From: Novosphingobium sp.
Lineage (GTDB): Bacteria; Pseudomonadota; Alphaproteobacteria; Sphingomonadales; Sphingomonadaceae
DNA length: 5,835 nucleotides
Direction: 5' to 3'
NCBI GenBank assembly: GCA_028697875.1
Contig: JAQVEQ010000177.1
Span: 1 to 5,835 of the forward strand
Positions 1 through 5,510 of the stretch are shown one piece after another. Positions within the stretch are counted from its first letter, which is position 1. The number at the start of each line of letters is the position of its first letter. The position numbers were made by a program, and so were the translations under genes. The notes under the pieces are model-generated. The model was not told the DNA's origin, did not search any database, and worked only from the letters and a program-made list of their open reading frames with translations.

Positions 1-600
1 GCCTGCGCGGCGCGGGGGCGCCCCGGCAGCGGCCAGTTCCCGGGCATAGGCGCGCGCCGCTTCGGCAAGGTCGCCTTCGGCAAGACGGTCGACCAGCCCG
101 GCGTCGAGCGCGGCCTTGGCGCCGATCTGCTTGCCCGTGGTAACGAGATCGATGGTCACGGCGAGGCCCGCGAGGCGCGGCGTGCGCTGCGTTCCGCCCC
201 CCCCCGGCATGAGGCCGAGCTTGACCTCGGGGAAACCGAAGCGGGCGGCAGGGTCGGCAATGCGGTAATGGCACGCCAGCGCCACTTCGAAGCCGCCGCC
301 CAGCACAGTGCCGTGAACGGCCGCGACAATCGGCTTTTCCGACTTGTCGAGCATGGCGATGACTTCGGTCAGGCCCGGCGGTTCGGGCGGACGGCCGAAT
401 TCCTTGATGTCGGCCCCGGCAATAAAGGTCTTGCCCGCGCAGCGCAGGACCATGACCTTGAGCGCGGGGTCCGCGTTGAACGCCGCCACTGCTTCGGCAA
501 CCCCCTTGCGCACACCGGCGGAGGTTGCGTTGACCGGCGGGTTGTCGATCACCGCTTCGGCAATCGCGCCGTCGGTGCTGTATGTGACCATCTGGCTCAT
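1..600 (-). CDS. Enoyl-CoA hydratase domain, probable N-terminus of a FadJ-type multifunctional beta-oxidation protein (partial, 3' end off window)
   Basis: The first 200 residues are visible and the frame stays open to the window edge. The crotonase fold is clear: a substrate/oxyanion loop A-G-A-D-I-K-E near residues 61-67, G-G-G-F-E at 101-105 and F-P-E-V-K-L-G at 123-129. E105 and E125 match the two catalytic glutamates of enoyl-CoA hydratase, so water addition to trans-2-enoyl-CoA is expected. After G-G-T-Q-R-T-P-R-L the chain runs into G-A-K-A-A-L-D-A-G-L-V-D and then an R-E-L-A-A-A-G-A-P-P-R-R linker-like stretch, which resembles the hydratase part of FadB/FadJ-type fusions to 3-hydroxyacyl-CoA dehydrogenase more than a stand-alone hydratase. 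The dehydrogenase half would lie outside, so this is inference. The start is well supported: a GAGGGAGAG ribosome site (606-614) lies 5 nt upstream, and the ATG overlaps the stop of the upstream oxidoreductase gene (ATGA), implying coupled translation. A 9-bp C run (197-205) codes for part of the G-G-G-G stretch without breaking the frame. Confidence 0.9.
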   Translation of the reverse strand, partial: MSQMVTYSTDGAIAEAVIDNPPVNATSAGVRKGVAEAVAAFNADPALKVMVLRCAGKTFIAGADIKEFGRPPEPPGLTEVIAMLDKSEKPIVAAVHGTVLGGGFEVALACHYRIADPAARFGFPEVKLGLMPGGGGTQRTPRLAGLAVTIDLVTTGKQIGAKAALDAGLVDRLAEGDLAEAARAYARELAAAGAPPRRAG

Positions 601-1592
601 GCGTTCTCTCCCTCGGGGCGGACGGCGAGGATCACCTTGCCGCGCGCGCGCCGTTCCATGACATGGTTGATCGCCTCGACCGCCTGTTCGAGCGGGAAGA
701 CCGCGTCGATCGACGGACGGATCCTGCCTTCGCCCAGCCATTCGAGCAGTTGGCCGATATTGGCGCCTTGCGGGCCCGGATCGGCCCGCAGCGAATTGCC
801 CCACAGGACCCCCAGCGCCGAAGCGCTTTTCAGCAGCAGCAGGTTGGCCGGGATCTGCGGGATGTCGCCTGCGGCGAAACCGACCACGAGATAGCGCCCG
901 CCCCAGGCCAGCGCCTTTATGCAGGGCACCGCCATGTCGCCGCCGACCGGATCGTAGACCACGTCCACACCCTTGCCGCCGGTCAGTTCCTTCAGCCGGG
1001 CCCGGACATCCTCTTCGGCATAGTTGATCGTTTCGGCCGCACCGTATTCGCGCGCCAACGCCAGCTTTTCCGGCGTCGAAGCGGCGGCGATCACTCGCGC
1101 GCCCATCAGCGCGCCCAGTTCCACCGCGGCCAGCCCGACACCACCCGCCGCGCCCAGTACCAGCAGAGTTTCGCCGGGCTTGAGCCCCGCACGGTCCTTC
1201 AGCGCGTGATAGCTCGTGCCATGGGTAATCAGCATGCCGGACGCGGCCGTCATCTCAGCCTTGTCGGGCAAGGCGAAGACTTGCGCGGCCGGGACGGCGG
1301 CCAGTTCGGCGAAACCGCCCCGGCCCGAAAAGGCGGCGACGCGATCGCCGGGGGCAAAGCCACTCACCCCTTCGCCCACGGCTTTCACGACGCCCGCCAG
1401 TTCGCTGCCGGGCACGAAGGGCACGTCCGGCTTCGTCTGATACTTGCCCTGCACCATCAGGCCGTCGGGAAAATTCACCCCGGCGGCGTGGACTTCGACC
1501 AGCACGTCGCCAGCACCCGGCTCCGGCGCGTCGAACGCACCGATTTCCAGTTCCTCGACGGGAGCGAAGCTCCGGCAGATGACAGCCTTCAT
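597..1592 (-). CDS. NADPH:quinone oxidoreductase-like MDR-family oxidoreductase
   Basis: This 331-residue protein is a medium-chain dehydrogenase/reductase of the zeta-crystallin/QOR type, probably cytoplasmic, reducing a quinone, enone or enoyl substrate with NADPH. The N-terminal GroES-like domain (about 1-120) carries A-A-G-V-N-F-P-D (36-43), P-F-V-P-G-S-E-L-A-G-V-V (58-69) and G-D-R-V-A-A (82-87). The Rossmann domain follows, with nucleotide motif G-A-A-G-G-V-G at 147-153, and the chain ends in the typical G-K-V-I-L motif (318-322). There is no cysteine-rich structural zinc lobe and no catalytic zinc Cys/His set, so it is a zinc-independent member. The ATG at 1592 is chosen because a GGGG stretch sits 6 nt upstream and M-K-A-V is the family's usual start. 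An in-frame ATG at 1649 would lie inside the divergent promoter region, and one at 1598 has no spacing for a ribosome site. The gene ends in an ATGA overlap with the hydratase gene, forming an operon. The physiological substrate is unknown; the context suggests a CoA-linked or enone intermediate of a catabolic route. Confidence 0.92.
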   Translation of the reverse strand: MKAVICRSFAPVEELEIGAFDAPEPGAGDVLVEVHAAGVNFPDGLMVQGKYQTKPDVPFVPGSELAGVVKAVGEGVSGFAPGDRVAAFSGRGGFAELAAVPAAQVFALPDKAEMTAASGMLITHGTSYHALKDRAGLKPGETLLVLGAAGGVGLAAVELGALMGARVIAAASTPEKLALAREYGAAETINYAEEDVRARLKELTGGKGVDVVYDPVGGDMAVPCIKALAWGGRYLVVGFAAGDIPQIPANLLLLKSASALGVLWGNSLRADPGPQGANIGQLLEWLGEGRIRPSIDAVFPLEQAVEAINHVMERRARGKVILAVRPEGENA

Positions 1593-1612
1593 CAGCATCC
1601 CCAACACTTGTT

Positions 1613-1628
1613 TCAAACGCTTGTTTGA
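1613..1628. promoter_or_regulatory. Candidate TetR operator palindrome in the divergent region
   Basis: A perfect inverted repeat, TCAAAC-GCTT-GTTTGA, lies between the divergent oxidoreductase and TetR genes. Its size and symmetry suit a TetR dimer. Its right half overlaps the best -35 hexamer for the TetR gene, which would fit autorepression, and it sits in the expected core promoter zone of the minus-strand operon. The left half is preceded by another CTTGTTT (1607-1613) that repeats 13 bp later at 1620-1626, so a second half-site is possible. That the neighbouring TetR protein binds here is inference. Confidence 0.6.
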
Positions 1629-1649
1629 CAATTTAGCGAGTCGTGTCAA
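1621..1649 (-). promoter_or_regulatory. Putative promoter of the oxidoreductase/hydratase operon
   Basis: On the minus strand a perfect TTGACA (1649-1644) faces the plus-strand TTGACA across 13 bp. At a 17-bp spacing the matching -10 (1626-1621) reads AAACAA, a poor match, so either the promoter needs activation, uses another sigma factor, or the true -10 is elsewhere. The position, about 30 bp upstream of the oxidoreductase start, is appropriate. The candidate operator covers the proposed -10. Confidence 0.3.
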
Positions 1650-1653
1650 TATC
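1625..1653 (+). promoter_or_regulatory. Putative promoter of the TetR gene
   Basis: A consensus -35 hexamer TTGACA (1625-1630) is followed after 17 bp by AATATC (1648-1653), which matches the -10 consensus at three positions. The -10 is 25 bp upstream of the TetR start codon, leaving a short leader. The -35 overlaps the candidate operator. The weak -10 keeps confidence moderate. Confidence 0.45.
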
Positions 1654-1678
1654 CGAATCCCTCCGCTAGGGATCGGCC

Positions 1679-2335
1679 ATGAACGAAAACACCGCCGTCA
1701 AACGTACCAAGGCACCGGAAGGCCCCGCGCCGGAAACCAGCGCGAAGATGCGCATTTTCCTGGCGGCGGAAGCGCTGATCGCGGAACGCGGGTTCGAAGC
1801 CGTCTCGTCGCGCGACATCACCGCGCGCGCCGGGGTCAACCTCGGTGCGATCAATTACAACTTCCGCTCCAAGCACGACCTGCTGCTGGAAATCTTCCGC
1901 ACGCGGGCAAGCGAGCTCAACCGCGAACGCCAGGCCATGCTCAAGTCCGCATTGGCGGAAGCCCCGCCCAGCGCCCGCGCCATCCTGCGCGCGCTGGTCG
2001 AACCGCCGACGCTGTGGAGCAGCGACGAACGGCGCACGGCCCTGACCTACCTCAACCGCGCCCGCCGCGAAGGGCCGGCCGAAGTACAGGAGATCATCCG
2101 CACCGACGTGCGCCACTTGCGCCGTTTCGCCGAGGCGCTGGAACGCGCCCTGCCGCACCTGCCGCGCGAGGAAATCCTCTGGCGGCTTCATTTTGCGCTC
2201 GGCGTGCTGCACCACAACAGCGCGGCGGATTACGAGCGGCTGGCCCTCCTGTCCGGCGGGCAATGCACGCCCGAAGACCGCGAGGCCCTGCTCGCCCGCC
2301 TGCTCGCCTTCGTTTCCGCCGGGTTCGGGGTCTAG
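1679..2335 (+). CDS. TetR/AcrR-family transcriptional regulator
   Basis: This 218-residue protein, a usual TetR length, has a charged, Pro/Ala-rich leader (1-22) and then the TetR DNA-binding domain (about 24-72): helix E-A-L-I-A-E-R-G-F-E (31-40), the helix-turn-helix around S-S-R-D-I-T-A-R-A-G-V (43-53), recognition segment N-L-G-A-I-N-Y-N-F (54-62), and S-K-H-D-L-L-L-E-I-F (64-73). The remainder is a helical ligand-binding/dimerisation domain, rich in Arg and Leu, too divergent to name a ligand. The recognition segment resembles TetR proteins such as PsrA that control fatty-acid or aromatic catabolism, which fits the adjacent beta-oxidation genes but does not prove it. An AGGGA ribosome site (1668-1672) lies 6 nt before the ATG. 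It is divergent from the oxidoreductase operon, whose shared regulatory region holds a palindrome, so it probably represses itself and that operon. It could also act on the downstream amidohydrolase genes. Confidence 0.93.
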   Translation: MNENTAVKRTKAPEGPAPETSAKMRIFLAAEALIAERGFEAVSSRDITARAGVNLGAINYNFRSKHDLLLEIFRTRASELNRERQAMLKSALAEAPPSARAILRALVEPPTLWSSDERRTALTYLNRARREGPAEVQEIIRTDVRHLRRFAEALERALPHLPREEILWRLHFALGVLHHNSAADYERLALLSGGQCTPEDREALLARLLAFVSAGFGV

Positions 2336-2510
2336 GGCTGCCCCTTCACAGCAACCGAACGATCGGATACCATTCCGGCTTGCGATAGCTGCCTTGCGCA
2401 TCGCGCAACCCAGCCGGTTTTGCCTTGTCCGGCCTGCGCCGCGGGAACAGTCTGCTGCCCAACGACGCCCGAAGTGAGTCGGCGCACACCTGGTGAGAGG
2501 ACCTGAATTC
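2336..2510. other. Intergenic region between the TetR gene and the amidohydrolase operon
   Basis: This 175-bp non-coding gap contains a perfect inverted repeat (2394-2408), an imperfect GCAACC/GGTTTTGC stem just after it (2405-2423) and the ribosome site of the downstream gene (GAGAGGA, 2495-2501). I see no convincing -35/-10 pair. The small open frames crossing it lack ribosome sites and recognisable content. It is long enough for a separate promoter of the amidohydrolase pair. Confidence 0.6.
2394..2408. repeat. Perfect short palindrome, possible operator or hairpin
   Basis: TTGCGC-ATC-GCGCAA is a perfect inverted repeat with 6-bp arms and a 3-bp centre, about 100 bp before the amidohydrolase start. 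It could be a regulator-binding site or a small hairpin after the TetR gene. No T-run follows immediately, so it is not a standard intrinsic terminator. It differs in sequence from the palindrome at 1613-1628, so it would probably not bind the same protein. Confidence 0.4.
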
Positions 2511-3731
2511 ATGGCGACCCTAGTCCGCAATCCGATCCTGGAAGAGCTGGAGCGCGATGCGCACAAGGCCACGGGCAACAGCCTGCCCGAAGGTCTGATC
2601 TCGGCCGATTCCCATGTCACCGAACCGCCACACTGCTACACCGACTACATCGATCCGGCCTTCCGCGACCGCGCCCCGCGCGTGGCCGAAGGTGACGACG
2701 GGGGCGACGGTTTCGTGATCGAAGGGATGCCCGGCTCGATCCCGATGGGCATCGTCGCCGCCGCCGGCAAGGACCCGCGCGACATCAAGAAGGGCGAAAC
2801 CAAGTTCGCCGATCTTCACCGCGGCGGGTGGGACGGCAAGGCCCGCCTGGCCGAACAGGACCAGGACGGCGTGATTGCCGAGATCGTCTACCCGTCGGTG
2901 GGCATGGTGATCTGCAATCACCCCGACGCCGATTTCAAGCAGGCCTGCATGTGGGCCTACAACCGCTGGATGGCCGGCGAATTCATGGCCGCCGCGCCCG
3001 ACCGGCTGTTCGGCATGGGCCAGACGGCGGTACGGTCCGTCGAGGAAGCGATCGAGGATTTCCGCAAGCTCAAGGAAATGGGCTTTCGCGGGATCATGAT
3101 GCCGGGCAACCCGGCAACCGAGTTCGATTACGACGATCCCCGGTTCGACCCGCTATGGCGCGCGGCGGTGGAACTGGAACTGCCGCTGGGCTTCCATATC
3201 CTGACCACTCGCGACGACGGCGCCAACAGCGTCGGCCAGGCGGGCGAGCGCCGTTCCTCCCATCGCGGCCCGCCGCAGAACCAGTCGCAGGCGCTGCGCA
3301 AGGCGATCCAGGACATCATCGGTACGTTCGTCTGGGGCCGGGTGTTCGAACGCAATCCGGAACTCAGGATCGTCTCGGTCGAAGCCGACGCCGGATGGCT
3401 GCCGCACTTCGCCTACCGCATGGACCACGGATACAAGCGCCACCGTTTCTGGATGAAGCAGGGCGACATGGAAAAGTTGCCCAGCGAATACCTGCTGGAA
3501 AACGTCTACCTCACCTTCCAGGACGACTGGACCGCTTTCCGCATGGCCGACATGGTCAACCCGCGCCGCCTGATGTGGGCCAACGATTTCCCGCACAGCG
3601 ATTCCACCTGGCCGTGGAGCCAGCAACTGCTGCTCAACCAGACCGGCAACCTGACCGAACAGCAGAAGAAGTGGATCCTGCGCGACAATGCGGCCGAACT
3701 CTACAAGATCGACGTGAGCAAGTACCAATGA
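2511..3731 (+). CDS. Amidohydrolase_2 (ACMSD-like) TIM-barrel metal-dependent hydrolase/decarboxylase
   Basis: The protein has 406 residues and belongs to the amidohydrolase-2 (ACMSD/gamma-resorcylate decarboxylase-like) family. These enzymes are cytoplasmic metal-dependent hydrolases or non-oxidative decarboxylases. Visible landmarks are I-S-A-D-S-H-V-T-E-P (30-39), where D33-x-H35 replaces the usual H-x-H or E-x-H; Y-P-S-V-G (127-131); G-F-R-G-I-M-M-P (191-198); G-F-H (227-229), with H229 a likely metal ligand; V-E-A-D-A-G-W (290-296); and W-A-N-D-F-P-H-S-D-S-T-W-P (356-368), with D359 as the catalytic/metal aspartate. Residues 232-262 form a charged, hydrophilic loop after the fifth-strand His. 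The ATG at 2511 is preferred over an in-frame GTG at 2493 because GAGAGGA (2495-2501) sits 9 nt upstream of the ATG. The stop overlaps the next start as ATGA, so the two genes are translationally coupled. No substrate is readable; similar proteins occur in aromatic and xenobiotic catabolic clusters. Confidence 0.9.
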   Translation: MATLVRNPILEELERDAHKATGNSLPEGLISADSHVTEPPHCYTDYIDPAFRDRAPRVAEGDDGGDGFVIEGMPGSIPMGIVAAAGKDPRDIKKGETKFADLHRGGWDGKARLAEQDQDGVIAEIVYPSVGMVICNHPDADFKQACMWAYNRWMAGEFMAAAPDRLFGMGQTAVRSVEEAIEDFRKLKEMGFRGIMMPGNPATEFDYDDPRFDPLWRAAVELELPLGFHILTTRDDGANSVGQAGERRSSHRGPPQNQSQALRKAIQDIIGTFVWGRVFERNPELRIVSVEADAGWLPHFAYRMDHGYKRHRFWMKQGDMEKLPSEYLLENVYLTFQDDWTAFRMADMVNPRRLMWANDFPHSDSTWPWSQQLLLNQTGNLTEQQKKWILRDNAAELYKIDVSKYQ

Positions 3732-5479
3732 GCATGTACGACCTTGTCATCCGGGGCGGGCTGATCTTCGACGGCAATGGCGGCGAACCCTTTACCGGCG
3801 ATGTCGCGGTGAAGGACGGCACGATCGCCGCCGTCGGCACGGTCGAAGGCGCGGGCGCGGAAGAAATCGACGCTACCGGCCTGATCGTGACGCCCGGCTT
3901 CGTCGACGTCCACACGCATTACGACGGGCAAGTGACGTGGGAGCACAAGCTCGATCCGTCCTCGGGCCACGGCGTCACCACTGTCGTGATGGGCAATTGC
4001 GGCATCGGCTTCGCCCCGTGCAGGCCGGAAGACCGCGACCCGCTGATGAAGCTGATGGAAGGGGTGGAAGACCTGCCCGAGCCGGTATTGGCCGCAGGCA
4101 TCCCGTGGAAGTGGGAAACGTTCCCCGAATACCTCGACTTCCTCGATGCGCGCGATTTCGATGTCGACGTAGCCGCCCAACTGCCCCACGCGGCGCTGCG
4201 CGTCTATGCCATGGGCCAGCGCGCCATCGATCGCGAGGAAGCGACAGCGGAAGACCGCGCGCTGATGGCCCGGCTCGCACGCGAGGCAGTGGAGGCCGGC
4301 GCGATCGGTTTTTCCACCTCGCGCTCGATCAACCACAAGTCGAGCGACGGCACCCCGATCCCGACCCTGACTTCGGCCGCAGACGAACTGGTCGCCATTG
4401 CCGGAGGCGTGGGCAGCACCGGCAAGGGCGTGTTGCAGGCCATTTCCGACTTCGAAGATACCGAAGCCGACCTCGCCATGCTGCGCCACTTCGCCGAGGC
4501 GGGCGGGCGGCCGATGTCGGTCTCGCTCATGCAATGGGAACATGCGCCGGAACGCTGGCGGCAGATCCTCGGCTGGGTGGAACAGTGCGCGGCCGACGGG
4601 CTCACGATCAAGGGGCAGGTCAGCGGCCGCCCGGTGGGCCTGATGCTGGGCTGGGAACTGAGCTTCAACCCGTTCAGCCATACGCCGACGTGGGGTAAGC
4701 TCTCCGCCCTGCCGCTGGAGGAACGGCGCAAGAAACTGGCAGAGCCGGACGTCCGCGCCGCAATCCTGGAGGAAGCGAAGGACCGCACCGATTTCGCGCT
4801 CTATTATGGCGACTACACGGCCATGTACGCGCTGGGCGATCCGCCCAATTACGAACCCGATCCAGAAGACACCATCGCCAGGCGGGCCGAACGCATGGGG
4901 ATCGACCCGGACGAACTGGCCTACGACGAGATGATGGCGCGCGGGGCGACCGGCGTGCTGATCCGGCCGGCGGTCAACTACGCCTACGGTTCGCTTGCCC
5001 CGTCCTACGAGATGCTGCGGCACCACGAGACGATCTACGGCCTCGGCGACGGCGGCGCGCACCTCGGTTTCCTGTGCGACGCCAGCATTCCGACCTCGAT
5101 GCTCGCCTACTGGGCGCGCGACCGCAAGCGCGGCCCGACCATCCCGCTGCCCGAAGTGATCCAGGGCCTGACCCGCGACTGCGCGCAGGCGATAGGGCTC
5201 GACGACCGGGGCGTGATCGCACCCGGTTACAAGGCCGATCTCAACGTGATCGACTTCGATCACCTGACACTGCACGGCCCCAAGGTGCGCTACGACCTGC
5301 CGACCGGCGGGCGGCGGCTGACGCAGGCCGCGGACGGCTATGTCGCGACCGTGGTCAGCGGCGTCGTCACCCGGCGTGGCGGCCAGCCAACCGGGGCCCA
5401 GCCGGGCCGGCTGGTGCGCGGGCAACAGCCGGCGCCGGGAATTGCACGGGCGGACACGGCCAGCCCTGCGCTGGCCTGA
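3728..5479 (+). CDS. D-aminoacylase-like amidohydrolase (Amidohydrolase_3 family), atypical active site
   Basis: This 583-residue protein has the layout of N-acyl-D-amino-acid deacylases and related urease-superfamily amidohydrolases: a small beta domain at both ends (Y-D-L-V-I-R-G-G at 4-11; G-Y-K-A-D-L-N-V-I-D at 500-509) around a TIM barrel. Metal-site motifs are P-G-F-V-D-V-H-T-H-Y-D (56-66, H62 and H64), G-N-C-G (89-92, C91) and G-D-G-G-A-H (440-445, D441). In classical D-aminoacylases two further histidines lie on mid-barrel strands. Here those places appear to read G-V-L-Q-A-I-S-D (234-241) and M-S-V-S-L-M-Q-W (263-270), with no His, so the reaction may differ from D-amino-acid deacylation. 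That comparison is by eye. Another strongly patterned stretch is G-Q-V-S-G-R-P-V-G-L (296-305). The length exceeds the roughly 480-500 residues of classical members, and the last 30 residues are Pro/Ala/Gly-rich. No signal peptide or membrane segment is seen. The start overlaps the upstream stop (ATGA); an ATG two codons later is an alternative. Substrate unknown. Confidence 0.9.
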   Translation: MSMYDLVIRGGLIFDGNGGEPFTGDVAVKDGTIAAVGTVEGAGAEEIDATGLIVTPGFVDVHTHYDGQVTWEHKLDPSSGHGVTTVVMGNCGIGFAPCRPEDRDPLMKLMEGVEDLPEPVLAAGIPWKWETFPEYLDFLDARDFDVDVAAQLPHAALRVYAMGQRAIDREEATAEDRALMARLAREAVEAGAIGFSTSRSINHKSSDGTPIPTLTSAADELVAIAGGVGSTGKGVLQAISDFEDTEADLAMLRHFAEAGGRPMSVSLMQWEHAPERWRQILGWVEQCAADGLTIKGQVSGRPVGLMLGWELSFNPFSHTPTWGKLSALPLEERRKKLAEPDVRAAILEEAKDRTDFALYYGDYTAMYALGDPPNYEPDPEDTIARRAERMGIDPDELAYDEMMARGATGVLIRPAVNYAYGSLAPSYEMLRHHETIYGLGDGGAHLGFLCDASIPTSMLAYWARDRKRGPTIPLPEVIQGLTRDCAQAIGLDDRGVIAPGYKADLNVIDFDHLTLHGPKVRYDLPTGGRRLTQAADGYVATVVSGVVTRRGGQPTGAQPGRLVRGQQPAPGIARADTASPALA

Positions 5480-5483
5480 TGCT

Positions 5484-5503
5484 CCGCCGCGAAGCGCGGG
5501 CGG
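5484..5503. terminator. GC-rich hairpin in the convergent gap, possible bidirectional terminator
   Basis: The 31-bp space between two convergent stop codons contains a stem of 5 bp, a one-base bulge, 3 more bp and an AAG loop (CCGCC-GCG / CGC-GGCGG type pairing). Its location suits termination for both genes. There is no T-run on either side, so it is not a canonical intrinsic terminator and may act with other factors or only shield 3' ends. Confidence 0.35.
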
Positions 5504-5510
5504 GGGGCGC

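Noticed and set aside
197..205. Frameshift in the hydratase gene at the C run
   Set aside because: The reading frame continues with correct family sequence (G-G-T-Q-R-T-P-R-L) on the far side, so the given length is in frame.
268..894. Plus-strand open frame crossing the hydratase/oxidoreductase junction
   Set aside because: Antisense to two coupled genes with conserved motifs; no recognisable protein content.
663..1628. Plus-strand open frame of 321 codons opposite the MDR gene
   Set aside because: Composition is typical of an antisense shadow, while the minus strand encodes a complete MDR protein.
1593..1649. N-terminal extension of the MDR protein to the ATG at 1649
   Set aside because: The added residues overlap the promoter/operator region and are absent from the family's usual N-terminus, which begins M-K-A-V.
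2193..2477. Small plus-strand frame bridging the TetR 3' end and the intergenic gap
   Set aside because: No ribosome site, no motif, and most of it is out-of-frame TetR coding sequence.
2493..2510. GTG start for the ACMSD-like gene six codons upstream
   Set aside because: It would place the strong GAGAGGA ribosome site inside the coding region; the ATG at 2511 has correct spacing.
1646..2620. Minus-strand open frame of 324 codons across the TetR gene and the following gap
   Set aside because: No family signature, no ribosome site, and it crosses a well-supported gene and its non-coding flank.
2828..3727. Upstream extension of the D-aminoacylase-like reading frame by 300 codons
   Set aside because: It is out of frame with the ACMSD-like gene, Arg/Pro/Gly-rich and motif-free; the family's N-terminus begins at the ATG at 3728.
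3701..5425. Long open frame on the minus strand (574 codons) opposite the D-aminoacylase-like gene
   Set aside because: It is rich in Arg, His and Val with no recognisable motif and lies fully antisense to a gene with clear family motifs; long antisense frames are common in GC-rich DNA.
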